A stretch of 64,000 nucleotides of DNA from Rhizophagus irregularis. Taxonomy: Eukaryota; Glomeromycota; Glomeromycetes; Glomerales; Glomeraceae. The notes beneath the pieces were generated by a model, which was given only the letters and a program-made list of their open reading frames with translations, did no database searches and was not told the origin of the DNA. Positions 1 through 12,301 of this stretch are shown one piece after another (positions within the stretch are counted from its first letter, which is position 1; the number at the start of each line of letters is the position of its first letter). The stretch lies in contig NC_089429.1 of the NCBI RefSeq assembly GCF_026210795.1, forward strand, positions 3,410,001-3,474,000. Direction: 5' to 3'. The position numbers were made by a program, and so were the translations under genes.

Positions 1-2183
1 CATTTTCGATTCAAAGTCTTCTTACAATCCATTTTGCGATGTCCAGAAACAAGCAGTGCATCGGGTCGATTGTAATGAACCGAATTGAATCGAAATATGG
101 TAGACGCAATAATTCAGACCATCTAACTCCAGTTTGCTTTACAAATCGTTTTTTTGCTGCGTCCGAATTACAGCGTCTCCATCCTATAGCATCTTGACGA
201 TGTTGAGCTGAATCACGGCAAGTAAACCATTCGTCTATTTCATTTATCTCAGCGAAATTATGCTGCCGATTTTCATAATTCGCCTTCTTTTCGCATCTAT
301 GACATGACACCAAAGCGGAAATATGTCCGCAAATTTTTCTTGCAGCCGGTATGTCACATGAAACAAGAATCAGAGCTGCGCGAATTCTTTTCCCTTCTTG
401 ACATTCATACGTTTGATTTAATGTCACTCCTTCCCAAAGTGACTTCAACTCATCAATGATTGGCGCCAGATAGTGATTAATCTTATGTAAACTTACTTCA
501 TCTGGGCCGGGTAATAAGCCAAAAATCAAGATATTATTACGCTTGAATCTGACATCCCTCGGAAAATTACCGATTGCAGCGTATATTACTCCGGTGCTGT
601 GGATTGTGCCGTCGAAGGGTTGAAACCAATCCAAATTCAAAATCAATCCGAGGTGCGAATCAGCAACATCAGATCGGAAAAAATTATTCAAACTTTCATC
701 TGTCGTTTCTTTAAAAGTTTTCCAAACTTCACCATCGTATATATCAGTTAGGATATTATCGAAAGTTGGACGATTTATCCAATGCCTTAGAGAATTTTCA
801 AAGTTAGGTTGACGATACTAAGGTTGCTTGCCAAAACCTAGAGGTTTAGGCAAGATGGCGTTTTGCCGAAAAGCGAAATTCTGCCGAAACTATATTAAAG
901 TTATATTAAAAAACTGGCGAAACTTTGGAGAAAGGCGAAACTGCTGAAACTTATTATAAATGCCGAAACTGCCGAAACTCTGCCAAAACTATAATAAATC
1001 TATAGTAAAATTTTGACGAAACTAATCGTAGGATTTTGAAGAGGTTTAGACAAGCAACCTTAGACGATACATTGCTTCCAATTGCTGCTTAATACTCACA
1101 AACGGAAATAATAATTCAGGTTTGATTGAAATTTGGTTATTTAACAATGTTGTTTTCTGTGCCAAAGGTGTTTGGCACAACCTTAATCTTTGAGTTGTCA
1201 AATTAGGAAATTCGACATGGCAACACTTCATGATGGCAGGTTGCTCATTTTGGAGAAAACTTTTTATTTCCTGTTTGTTGTATAATTTGTGGCATTTGGA
1301 ACACGCCACAAAACTATGAAACTGGTCTTCAAGATTAAGGGCTTTTCTTGCTAGATATAAAGTGTCAGGAAATGTGTCAAAATCAGGACTACCGATTTCT
1401 GTTAGAACAAGCTTCAAGAATTTTATCAATGATTCTGTAGCTGTTTCTGGTAAGTTAAACCTGGTTCAGAAGCTTATGATCCATAATAATATCCATAAGA
1501 ACCGATTATTTATTGATTGTTCAGTATCAGAATCTTGAAATATTTCGAAAGGTGGACATGAATAATCTTCAAAAATTTTGTGGTATTCGTCATCATTGGA
1601 TGGTTCATTATCGGATGATTCATTTCTATCATCAATATTTGCATCTTCCTCCGTAGTATATTCAGAAGATTCAGAAGATTTATCATCTACTATATCTCCT
1701 AATTCAGCAATTATAACCGGTCGAACATATTTTCTTGATCGTTGTCTACTAGGCAATTCAGCTTCCGATTCTCTCATTCGTGGTTCATCTGATATTGAGG
1801 CACTTTCGTATGGTTCGTTACTAGGCAATTCAGCTTCCAATCTTCGTGGTTCTCTGATATTGAGGCACTTTTAGCTTACTAGGCAATTCAGCTTCATCAG
1901 TTAGATGTACTTCTGTTCTTTCTGAATCATCATCTTCTGAATCTTGGTTAATTTCATGGATAGTTTTCGTACGATGATCTACTAATCGTCCATTACATTC
2001 AGAACAATTACATGCAACTAACCTTCCAATACGTGATGATGTAGGATAAGATTGATTTGAAGATTCTTCGTCAATTATATTTGACACTGATCTGGTTCTT
2101 TGTATACGTGATGAAGGTATGGCATGAGGTCTAGAATCTGATTCTTCATTGAGTATACTTGATAATGATCTTTTTCTCGTCAT
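1..2183 (-). pseudogene. Tnp2-type (CACTA/EnSpm) transposase, copy 1, broken and cut by the window edge
   Basis: Cut-and-paste transposase related to the Tnp2 family (Pfam Transposase_21), acting on transposon ends in the nucleus. The start is ATG at 2181-2183. The N-terminal part (2183-1830) is acidic and serine-rich and has a zinc-ligand-like CNCSECNG motif. The middle part (1840-1466) is acidic. The catalytic-family region (1429 to the window edge) shows the Tnp2 signature: LNLDWFQPF, LPGPDEV, a run with VSCDIPAARKICG, CHRCEKKANYEN, and DPMHCLFLDIAKW. Breaks are a frameshift near 1835-1890 within short repeats of EAELPS, a TGA at 1466-1468 where copy 2 has CGA, and a hAT MITE at 819-1062. 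The frame is the same on both sides of the MITE, because MITE plus target duplication is 252 bp. The C-terminus lies outside the window. A second copy is at 40666-44560, and the divergent gene at 2752 starts 568 bp away. Confidence 0.85.
819..1062. mobile_element. hAT-type MITE, 244 bp, TSD GACGATAC
   Basis: The inverted ends are TAAGGTTGCTTGCC on the left and its near complement on the right. The 8-bp direct repeat GACGATAC is at 811-818 and 1063-1070. The interior is rich in GCCGAAACT-like subterminal repeats and has no gene. Ends and interior match the hAT element at 45377-49969, which is therefore the likely family that moved it. It interrupts the transposase gene. Confidence 0.92.
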
Positions 2184-2751
2184 TTTTGTGAACGTTTTTC
2201 AAAATAAAGTTAATTGTTAATAATATATCAATAATATCAATATAATTCGTTTAAAATACTTAAATTAGAATAAAATCATCAACTGCGTCGATGTAATACT
2301 AAATTTATTAAAATCATCAATCTACACTTAAATTATAAATATAAATCATTCGATTAATAATATTAATAATAAAATAGACTATTCGATTAGTATGATGGCG
2401 AAAGTTTCTTAAAGTTTAATTTTTTAAACAACTTCATTTTTTCTTACCAACCTTTTTCTTTTTAGAGTTTAATCTTTTTAGAGTTTAATTGTCGATATAA
2501 TACTTAAATTATATTAAATTTATTAAAATCATCAACTATCACTTAAATTATAAATATTACATGATGTCGATTTGCGTTCAAATCGTTTGATTAATAATAT
2601 TAATAATAAAATAGACTATTCGATCAGTATGATAATGAAAGTTTCTTAAAGTTTAATTTTTTAAATAAAACTTCATTTTTTCTCACCAACCTTTTCTTTT
2701 TAGAGTTTTAACGTCTAATACTCTTCGCAACCAAAAAAAAATAAAAAAATA
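2184..2751. repeat. Divergent intergenic region with two-copy 215-bp tandem repeat
   Basis: This AT-rich region separates the start codons of two divergent genes and probably holds both promoters. A segment beginning near 2300 recurs about 215 bp later, near 2516. Each copy ends in a pyrimidine-rich stretch followed by TTTTTAGAGTTT. No TATA box can be assigned with confidence. Tandem repeats at the corresponding place in the second locus are much more expanded (33960-34275 and 39552-40110). Confidence 0.6.
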
Positions 2752-4773
2752 ATGAGCCAAAATTCGCAACCAAAAAAAATAATGATCCAAAATAGAAAAA
2801 ATAAAAATACTGAAAAAGGTTTGGCTAGTGATAATCGAAATAAAACGATTACTAACATCAATAAAAGTTCGTCCAATATCCAACAAGCTGTTGAAGGGAC
2901 TGCCACGCCAATTCATGAGCAAGCTCAAACACTAACATCAATAAAAGTTCGTCCAATATCCAACAAGCTGTTGAAGGAACTGCCACCCCAATTCATGAGC
3001 GAGCTCAAACTACTAATATCAATAAAAATTCGTCCAATATCCAACAAGCTGTTGAAGGGACTGCCACCCCAATTCATGAGCGAGCTCAAAGTGTAAAAGA
3101 GAAATATAAAAATCTTCGGCTTCCGGATTCGTCCAATACTCAACCACCATCTGCTGCGCCAAGTCATGAACGAGTCTAAAGTGTAAAAGAGAGATATAAA
3201 AATCTTTGGCTTCCGGTCAGATATCAAACTAATGAACCTACCCGCAATGATGATGATACATCAACAGGTCTGTATCGTGTATATATCGTCAGTTAGATTT
3301 AGTATTTTTTTTTTGTTGATTTTACATTTTTATACAGAGAATCGGAGGTTATCTCAAGAAGTATCCGATTTGCGTGCGAAGTGTTTACAGTTAGAACGAC
3401 GAAATAATGAATTAACCAAACATACAGCTGTCGTTGCCACTTAAATAGCTCGCTTACGAGAAGATAATGAATTTTTTGCTGGTGTTAACGCAGAATTCGG
3501 TTCTGAAAATGACGACTTGAAAGAAGAGGTTAACGAATTAAAAATGAAACTCGAACAATACCAGATACGATCATCATCTGAAAGCCTTGATGTTATTGAT
3601 GTTCCAGAAGAACGGTTAGCAAAACGGTTCAAATCGGATGAGTCAAAAAAAGTAAAGAAGACGGTACACTACGCCGAAAATCAACCAAAAGAAAAACAAG
3701 AAGAACAATGTGAAAAGGAGGCGAGGGTTTGTAATTTTGTAATTTTAGGCAGAATTGTACAGTCTTTATACTTTTATACTAATTGTTCCGATTTAAAGAT
3801 TGAAATGAAAATGATTCTCAAAACTATTAAACCTAATGACAATTTGGATGATAACGAAACATTTAATAGTCCAAAAAATGTTGAAATTCATAGTAGATTA
3901 ATTCCCGAACTTCGAAGGGCGATGTTTCCGAATTATAAACCTTCAGTAGCACAATTGACCAACTGGTTGAGCGCCCTCCATAAGTCGCGAAGATCACAAA
4001 CACAACTGAAAAAAAGTGGAAAAAGTGACGAGGACAGTCGTAGAGTTCACAACAACAGTCGCGTACAAAATGTAAAATTGTCGAATTTTTTCCTTTATCA
4101 TCATGTTAATGATTCATGCTAATTTTCTTATATATTTATCATTTAAGAAAAAATTGCGTCGAATTAAGGCTGCAAAGAATCTTTATAGGAAAAGTGACGA
4201 AAGAATAATTAGTTATGAAAAACGCCAATTATTAAAAATGTTGGCAAATCGATCTTACCACTCACCGGAAATCAGTGAGTCAGATGAAGAGAATCCAGAT
4301 AAGACGATCGTATGCGTCTATGATTATTTTTGGTGATCACAAGAGGTTTATACTTCGATATTTATTATACTTCGATATTTATACTTCGATATTTATACTT
4401 CGATATTTATACTTCGATATTTATACTTCAATATATCACTCTCGTTCCTTTCTTTATTTTGTATTTATTTTATTTATATTGTCTTTTTTAGCTAAAAAAT
4501 TTACTTCGAAACGTCATCGACTCACATTCAGCAGATATTCAAATGGCAAAATTACAACGACCTCGCCAGTATGATGATGAAGTTCAACACTTCGACCGAA
4601 TGCACCCTGAAGATGCTCCACAATGGTCATATGTCGAGCAAAAGGATTTTATATATGATATGGAAATCGATAGTAGAAGTGGTTTTGACGAAGATGAAGA
4701 CTATGGTGAAGAAACGGAAGAGGTGTTAATCGATAGTCAAAAAAGTGCAGCCGGTGATGATTTAGCTGAATGA
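2752..4773 (+). pseudogene. Five-exon coiled-coil gene beside Tnp2, copy 1, function unknown
   Basis: Not recognised as a named family. Probable exons are 2752-3267, 3338-3726, 3799-4071, 4148-4345 and 4492-4773, with GT..AG introns of 70-146 bp. Exon 1 holds 27-residue tandem repeats (core SSNIQQAVEGTATPIHE). Exon 2 is a charged coiled coil (ENRRLSQEVSDLRAK and following). Exons 3-5 carry a conserved block with EMKMILK, NETFNS, ELRRAMFP, LTNWLSALHKSRRS, KKLRRIKAAKNLY, YHSPEISESDEE and LLRNVIDSHS. The minus-strand gene at 31690-33903 has the same blocks and intron positions. Damage: a 1-bp loss in the repeats near 2931, a stop within the last repeat near 3178, TAA at 3442-3444 and TGA at 4334-4336. 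It may be a second transposon protein comparable in role to TnpA of En/Spm; that is inference from position only. Confidence 0.6.
4348..4432 (+). repeat. 14-bp microsatellite in the last intron
   Basis: About six copies of ATTTATACTTCGAT lie inside the intron 4346-4491 of the coiled-coil gene. They lengthen an intron that would otherwise be close to the usual 70-80 bp. Confidence 0.8.
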
Positions 4774-4869
4774 AGTGGGACTATCGATTACATTTATTTA
4801 AAAATTTTTTTTTTCATATATTATTCGTAAATATTTCTGATAATTAATATATAACGTTAATAAATTTAA

Positions 4870-5148
4870 ATCGAATTTTCTATATATAATAATTTTCCGA
4901 ATTTAGTATGATTTAGTTCTGATTTATGTCCGATTTAAGTTTCGAAGTACATTTGATTGACTGTCTGAATTTAGTATGATTTAGTTCTGATTTATGTCCG
5001 ATTTAAGTTCCGAAGTACATCTGATTGGCAGTCAATCAGATAACAATCGGAATATATTTTTTTTGTAAAAATCGGACATATTTCAGCCGTAATTTGACCT
5101 AAAATCGGATATCCGATTTTTAGCCGATTTGCCTTATTTCGACTAGTG
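4870..5148. mobile_element. Right terminus of a CACTA-like element
   Basis: The block ends at 5148 in GACTAGTG. Read inward on the opposite strand it begins CACTAGTCGAAATAAGGC and continues with ATCGG-rich subterminal sequence. The same block begins the element at 60744. A segment containing TTTAGTATGATTTAGTTC is duplicated. It lies 97 bp downstream of the coiled-coil gene, so it is likely the outer end of the element that carries that gene and the Tnp2 copy at 1-2183. Confidence 0.65.
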
Positions 5149-5548
5149 TATTTGAATATTGGGTAAATTTTAGGTTGATTTGCTATTTTGTCTGATTTTT
5201 TTTTGATTTCAACCAGCATCAATCAGCCATCAATCAAATATAATGATTTTTTGCCAAATTTTTATTGAATTTTTATTGAATTTTTATTGAATTGTCAATT
5301 TTCCATAAATCGGAAGTACATATTTGAATATTGGGTAAATTTTAGGTTGATTTGTCATTTTGTCAGATTTTTTTTTGATTTCAACTAGCATCAATCAGCT
5401 GTCAATCAAATATGATGATTTTTTTCTGGATTTTTATTAAATTGTCCGATTGGCATCAATCAGATGTGCCGATTTGTAATGTCTGTCAATTTTGGTCTGA
5501 TTTTTAGCTGATTTTCCATATGTCCAATTTTTTTGATTTCGACCAGTG
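5149..5548. mobile_element. Older CACTA-like terminus fragment
   Basis: The fragment ends at 5548 in GACCAGTG. It contains about two copies of a repeat with GCATCAATCAGC and TTTTTATTGAATT. The same repeats occur four times at 44640-45364, downstream of Tnp2 copy 2. The element ending at 5148 appears to have landed in this older subterminal DNA. Confidence 0.55.
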
Positions 5549-5789
5549 GTAATTTTATTTATTTGTAATTAATTAACAATTAAATAAATAAATTAATATT
5601 ATAATTAAATTTAAATTATAAATTTATTAGCATTCATATTATTGCATTAAATAAATATTATTTTTGATATGCGTTTAATAATAAAATCAGTAAATTATAG
5701 CTATTAGCCTATTAAGTCTATTAAATATACTTCAAATATGTATATCGGCATTATCGGATAAATGTATATTATCTATCTGATATTTTACT
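5549..5789. other. AT-rich spacer, nothing recognised
   Basis: No ORF, repeat family or terminus was identified between the CACTA-like terminus and the 3' end of LINE copy A. Confidence 0.5.
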
Positions 5790-6230
5790 ATAGGCAAACG
5801 TGGTATAGTAGTCTTCATCTTTATTAAATTTATTCGAACATTACAATTTAAAAATAAAAAGAAAAATTAAACAAATAAAACTAACTAAAAATAAAGCTAT
5901 ATAGTCTCCTAAGAAAAAATAAAGTAAAAAATTAATCTGAAAAAAAATAATTGCATTACACTAAATTTTCCCAGATCTTTCCCCTTGATATATTCCAACC
6001 AAAGTAGAAGCAACTATGCTAACAAAATAATGAATAGCGCGTCCACTATAAAAATTGACACTCCATCCTGCAAAAGTTGTTATTCAGTAGCACCGTTAAA
6101 TGACTCATAAAACCCAAAAAGTGATTAAACTAAGGCAAACCATATTTCATTGAGTTTTTTAACCAATCAGTTTCAGAGTCACATGAATCATGTAGGGTCA
6201 GAGGTGTAAAGATGAGTAAGGTAAATACAC

Positions 6231-6752
6231 CATCAGGAAATTTGTTTAAGCGTAATTTAGTGTAATATTTCAGAGGTGGTGTAAAATTTCGAAATATTAC
6301 ACTAAAAACGTAATATTACAAAAGTTTACGCTTTTAAATTTGAATAATTATAGTAATTTATGAATATCTTGCTATCTACTGATCCAATCATGACGATCTA
6401 TAGCTCATTGGAATCAGCTTATCAAGACGAATCGAATGGTAGCAAAATCATATCTCTATGTTCGATAGATGACTTTCTATTAATTTAAAACTTTATTGCA
6501 TACTATAGAGCGTTCTATCAACTGTAGAAATGCAATTTTACTACCATTCGATTCGTCTTGATGAGCTGGTTTCAATGAGCTATAGATCGTCTTGATTGGA
6601 TCAGTAAATAGCGAGATATTCTTAAATTACTATAATTATTTAAATTTAAAAGCGTAAACTTTTGTAATATTACGTTTTTAGTGTAATATTTCAAAATTTT
6701 ACATCACCTCCGAAATATTACACTAAATTACGCCTAAACAAATTTCCTGATG
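6231..6752. mobile_element. Foldback MITE (CATCAGG family), copy 1
   Basis: The inverted ends are CATCAGGAAATTTGTTTARG and its complement, and most of the 522 bp can fold back on itself. It shares about 90% or more of its length with 43200-43709. There is no coding sequence. Possible 2-bp duplications are AC/AC here and TT/TT in the other copy, which is too short to be decisive. Confidence 0.85.
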
Positions 6753-7041
6753 ACAGATTTTGGCAAATTCGACGGCTGAGGAGTAGTTTTTAACTTATGT
6801 ATAATATTTATTGCATTTTCCCATCTATCTTTGTCATAGGAATGCAGATTTCAAATTCGTCTTCTGAATTTCTGAACAAAATTATTGTGAATGGCGGCGA
6901 TAACCTTCATCGCAGAATTTCTTAGGATAGATAAATCGACTAATAAGTCGACAAAAAGCTTGGGCAGACAGCCATGAACAAGGTCATAAGAGGACCAATT
7001 TGTAGAAGAAAAGGAGCAGCATGAAAGGGAAGAGTAATGAA

Positions 7042-7320
7042 CACTGGTAAAAAAATGGTCTATCCTACACATATCCTATACATATCTTACAAATATCGGG
7101 TACTCAAAATGTAGAAAATCATACACAAATAATACACATATCATACACATATCGGGTACTTATATATATAGTATACCTATTAGGTACCTGATATATGTAT
7201 GATATATATATTAGTACCCGATATGTGTATAATATGTGTATTATTTGTGTATGATTTTCTACATTTTGAGTACCCAATATGTGTAAGATATGTGTAGGAT
7301 AAATCATTTTTTTACCAGTG
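7042..7320. mobile_element. CACTA-like MITE, 279 bp, TSD GAA
   Basis: The ends are CACTGGTAAAAAAATG and its exact complement. The flanking direct repeat is GAA (7039-7041 and 7321-7323). LINE copy C near 50680 preserves the uninterrupted site AATGAACGGGG, which confirms the boundary. The interior is palindromic and built of ACACATATC and GGGTAC motifs, similar to the element at 24411-24696. Confidence 0.9.
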
Positions 7321-8386
7321 GAACGGGGTAGGATCAATATCAGCTAATGTTCCTGCTTCTAGAATTTTAGAAATCAAATGATCTTGATAAGATTGGAGAG
7401 TTTGTTGCATATACAAGCGATGTTTATTGCACATAAAAAGGTGCATTAAATCTTCCATGCAGTCGATACAAAAATAGCAAGTTAATTCGTTCATGTATAA
7501 GTCAGGACGTGTTCTTTTAAGGTTTTTCAAAGTGGGTAACTCATCCAAGAAAAGCTTAAATTTAAAGATATGGTGCTATGAAGCATGTTCAAAAGTGAAG
7601 GAAACATCATGAGAAGGTTCAAATTTCAAAACGAACTAAGTAAGATCCCAATCAACAATATAATCTATAAGAAAATAATAGAAAAGTGAAGTGAAATCAC
7701 GTTAAATGTAATAATTTCCGCATCAACTGCGTTTAATAGTATTGTTTGAGAAGATGACGCAGATTGGACTCGCAGACAACATCATTATCATAAGTTAAGA
7801 CAAAATCGTGGGCAGAGACAAGATCCAAGCCAGAGATTAAAATACTGGACGATAAGGTATGAGCAATGTTGGCTAAGGAATCAGCAAAATCATTCAAATA
7901 GTTGTCAGAGTGGGTTGTGATATTGACTAGAAGAACAGTCAAATTCTTGGAGAAGATAGTTCGTTCAATAATAGCCTAGAGTTCAAAGTTCGTAGTTTTA
8001 TAATAAAGCCGGCTATTAGAATAAGTAGAAGAAAAACAACCTCAGAGGCCATTGATGGCAGTTTGCAAGTCAGTATAAATAGTAACTTCTGAGTCGCGAG
8101 GAGAGATAGTTAAGACTGCGTAGATAACGGCAGCTTCAGCTCAAAAAGAAAAGGGATTATTCCGAATAATGCCATGTGCATAAGTAGCAATAAAGTTGGG
8201 AAAGCCAGAATCTAATACAATTTGCATCCAAGACTAGTCCATAGAAACGTCAGAAGTTCCTAAGTTAATAAGAACTCCATTAGTGAAAAAGATATAATGT
8301 GAATCTGTAGAGGAAACTAAAGAAGAGTTAGCAAAAATAGAGGCAACCAAGGATTCAATAGTAGTAGGGATAGCAGGAGCCTCAAT

Positions 8387-9546
8387 AGGACCCCGAAGAA
8401 TACATATAATACTGGGATCCAATTTTGTATAAACTTACTATGTAATTTCTTAATAAGTTATATGTTTGAAATTGTATAACCAAATAGCAGTTACGCAAAA
8501 AGTCAGATTTTTATTTGTATAACAATAATGATTTTTACAATAAGTAAGATTTTCATTTTGTATAACGGATATTAGAATTTTTTTTTATATACGTTTAAAA
8601 TTTTTTAAAGTTTTTTTTTATTTTTTGTTTAAGAAATTTTTAAGATATTTTTTAATAAAGAGTTTTTTTATTTGTTTTAAAAAACACTTGAAATATTTTT
8701 TAATAGAAATTGTTTTTTGTTTAAGAAGTTTTTAAGGGTTCGTTTAAAGACATTTTTTTAATAAAAATGAAGAAATTTTTTTAAAATTCATTTACAAAAT
8801 TAAAAAAAATACATTTTATTATATATCTCAGCATCCAGTGATCATAGAGAAATGAAACACAGCTTATTAGATTCGTCTCAATACGATGAGTCGAATGGTG
8901 GTAGTTTCATATTTCTAGGCGCGATAGATACCGAGTTATGTGATAAAATGTAAAAATGCACAGTAGACGAAAATACAAAGTGTCGATGTGTGGTATAGCT
9001 CATCATCTATCACACCTAGAAACACGAAACTACTACCATTCGATTCGTCTTGTCAAGACGAATCCAACGAGCTGTGTTTTATCTTTTTACGATCACTGGG
9101 TGGTGAGATATATAACAAAATGTATTTTCTTTTATTTTGTAGTATACACCCAAATTTTTGCATAAAACTTACTATATTATACATATTGGGCATCAATATC
9201 TATCGGGTATTTAAAATTTTAACATGCAATTTTGTTTAAAAATTTTATTTAAGTTATTTTTTAATAATTTTTTTTAATAATTTTTTTTAAAAAAATTTTT
9301 TAAGTATTTGTTAGAATTTTTAAATAGTTTTTAATAATATTTATTAAAATTTTCAATAAAATTTATTTGAAATTTTTCTTTAAAAATTTTTTTTTATATA
9401 AACTCAGATTTATAATTGTATAATTTATAATAAAATTTGAACTTATGTGATGATTTTGTATAAAGCTTCTAATAAAATTAGGCGTATAAAGTTATATTAA
9501 AATTTTGGGTCTGGATCTGAGTTGTATATATATTCTTCGGGGTCCT
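8387..9546. mobile_element. Non-autonomous element, 1160 bp, TSD GCCTCAAT
   Basis: The inverted ends are AGGACCCCGAAGAATA and its complement. The 8-bp direct repeat GCCTCAAT is at 8379-8386 and 9547-9554, and LINE copy C keeps the intact target near 51730. The 8-bp duplication points to a hAT-like or other 8-bp-duplicating transposase. No ORF of substance was found. A foldback segment lies inside at about 8826-9112. Confidence 0.88.
8826..9112. repeat. Foldback segment related to the CATCAGG MITE core
   Basis: The arms share TCGAATGGTRGTA and ATTCGTCTTG-like motifs in opposite orientation. The same motifs form the inner arms of the MITEs at 6231-6752 and 43200-43709, and a remnant at 55365-55420. 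The outer CATCAGG ends are absent. Confidence 0.65.
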
Positions 9547-12301
9547 GCCTCAATGGTAGCTATAGGGGAGAAATCAGGAGTAACATCCCATCTATTATAA
9601 TGAAAACGAACACCATCTTCTATATCAGCCCAAGTAAAAAGGGTAGTCACTTCAGTGGTATCGCATCTAATCCGTTCATTAGTAATGGGTAGGATAAGCG
9701 AATATAGTAAAGAGACCTTCAGTATGCAAAAAGTTAATTCAGCATTCCGTCTTTTAGAAGGAAGTAAAGGGTATGAGCGGTGCAACCAGGGCAGGGAAAA
9801 AGTTTAATGATATCGCCAGGTAAAGATTTACAATTAGGAGAAATCCAATATATAATGAAGCAGATGTCTCGATCTGGTTGGACCAAAAGTTGTTTACCAA
9901 AAATGGGAGAACCAATTTCATCTAACGTGACAATCCAGTTCATGGTAGTAGAAGGAGAAGAAAGACAGGAATCAAGTTTATAGAACGAGAAGACGTTCAC
10001 AGGTAGAAAAGTTATATATTCATCGATTAAGCAATTATTAGAATCAGAAATAGTAGTTTGTCATTGGATATCTTTATACCAAAAGGGGATGTGACCAGGG
10101 CCACATTCACTGGTCAAAAACTAGGCAAATGTGGCATAGTAGCTTTTATCTTTATTAAATTTATTCAAACATTACAATTTATAAAAAATAAAAAGAAAAA
10201 TATAAAATAAAACTAACTAAAAACAAAGCTATATAGTCTTCTAAGAAAAAATAAAGTAAAAAATTAATCTAAAAAGAAAAATCGCATTACACTAAATTTC
10301 CCTAGATTTTCCTCCTTGATATATTCCAACCAAAGTAGAAGCAACTATGCTAACAAAATAACGAATAGCGTGCCTACTATGAAAATCGACATTTCATCCT
10401 ACAAAAGCTGTTATTAAGTAGCACCGTTAGACAACCCATAAAACCCAAAAAGTGATTAAACCAAGGCAAACTAAATTTCATCGAGTTCTTCAACCAATCG
10501 GTTCCAAAGTCACATTAATCGTGTAGGGTTGGAGATGGTAAAGATGAGTAAGATGTGTACGATGACAGCGGCAAATTAGATGGCCTCAGAGTAGTTTTCA
10601 ACTTATGAGTAATGTTCATTGCGTTTTCCCATTGATAAGTTTCATAAGAACGCGGATTCCAAATTCTTCTGAATTTTAAACAAAATTATTATGGATAGCA
10701 GCGACAACCTTTATCGCAGAATTTCTTGGGATAGTTAAATCAACAAATAGGTCAACGAAAAGTTTAGGTAAACAGTCACGAACGAGAGCATAGGAGGACC
10801 AATTAGTAGAAAAAAAGGACCAACATGAAAGAGAGGTAAGTTTAGTAATAAACGGAGTAAGATCGATATCAGCCATTTTACCGGCTTTATGAATTTTTGA
10901 GATTAAATGATGTTGATAAGTTTATAGAATTTGTTACATAGGCAAATGACGTTTTTTGCACATGAAAAGGTGCATTAAATATTCCATGCGATCGATACAG
11001 GAACAGCAAGTTAATTTGTCCAAGTATAAGTCTGGGCGAACTCTTTTAAGCTTTTCCAACACAGGTAATTCATTTAAGAAAAGTTTAAATTTGAAGGTAT
11101 GGTGCTGAAAGGCATGTTCAAAAGTGAAAGATGCGTCATGAGAAGGTTCGAATTTCAAAGTGAAGCAAGTAAGATCCCAATCAACAACATAATCTATATT
11201 ATCTGATAATAAAGAAATGAAATGAAATCACGTTAGATGTAATAAATCACGCATCAACTGCGTTTGATAAAATTGCTTGAGAGGATTGGACTCGCAGATG
11301 ACATCATCATCATAGGTTAAAATGAAATCATGGGCAGAGGCAAGATCCAAGCCAGAGATTAAAATACTGGATGATAAAGTGTGAGCAGTATTGGCCAAGG
11401 AGTCGGCAAAATCATTCAAATAGTTGCCAGAATGTGCTTTAATTTTAATTGGGAGAACAATCAGATTCTTGAAGAGAATAGTTCGTTCAATAATAGCCCA
11501 AAGTTCAAAGTTCGTAGTTTTGTAATAAAACTGGCTATTAGAATAAGTAGAAGAAGAACAACCTCAAAGGCCATCAATAGCAGTTTGCGAGTCAGTATAA
11601 ATGATAACTTCTGAGTTACGAGGAGAGATAGTTAAAACTGCGTAAATAGCGGCAGCTTTAGCACGAGAAGAAGAGGAATTATCCCGAATAATGCCATGTG
11701 CATAAGTAGTGATGGAGTTGGGAAAGCCAGCATCTGGTACAATTTACATCCAAGACCAGCCCATAGAAACGTCAGGAATTCCTAAGTTAATAAGAGACCC
11801 ATCAGTGAAAAAAATGTAACGTGAGTCCGTAGAAGGAATTAAAAGAGAATTAGCAAAAACAGCGGCAGCTGATGAGGATTCAATAGTGGTAGAAATAATA
11901 GGAGTTTCAATGGCGACTACAGGAGAAAAATCAGGAGCAATATTCCATCTATTAAAATGGAGACGAACACAATCTTCTATATCAGCCCAAGTGAAAAGAG
12001 AAGTCACTTTAAAGGTATTGCATTTTATCTGTTCATTGGTGGTAGGTAAAATGAGCAAATATTATAAGGAAACCTTTGGTGTACAAAGAGTTAAATCAGC
12101 ATTCCGTCTTTTAGAAGGAAGTAAAGGATATGAGCAGCGCAACCAGGGCAGGAAATAAGCTTGATGATATCACCAGGCGAAGATTCACAATTGGGAGAAA
12201 TCCAATGGACAATAGAGCAGGTACCACAACCTGCCTGGACTAAAAGTTGTTTTCCAAAAATAGGAGAACCAAATTCGTCCAACATGACAATCCAATTTAT
12301 T

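Larger units (their letters stand above)
5790..10107 (-). pseudogene. LINE copy A, decayed 3' part with three insertions
   Basis: This is the 3' third of the LINE family described at 16472-24279. It holds the C-terminal zinc region (fragments 6851-7072 and 7312-7548), the RNase H end (7733-7942) and the region upstream of RNase H (9492-10000). Many stops and frameshifts make it non-functional. The 3' end near 5790 lacks the terminal CACTGGTCAAAAACC present in other copies. Insertions at 6231-6752, 7042-7320 and 8387-9546 can be removed to give continuous alignment to the other copies. At 10107 the copy is interrupted by LINE copy B, whose end begins CACTGGTC. Confidence 0.85.

Noticed and set aside
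2683-3227. Minus-strand ORFs opposite the coiled-coil gene
   Set aside because: Antisense translation of the 81-bp repeats; the plus strand has the conserved paralog and introns.
7119-7337. 72-residue ORF rich in I, Y and T
   Set aside because: By-product of the palindromic ACACATATC MITE.
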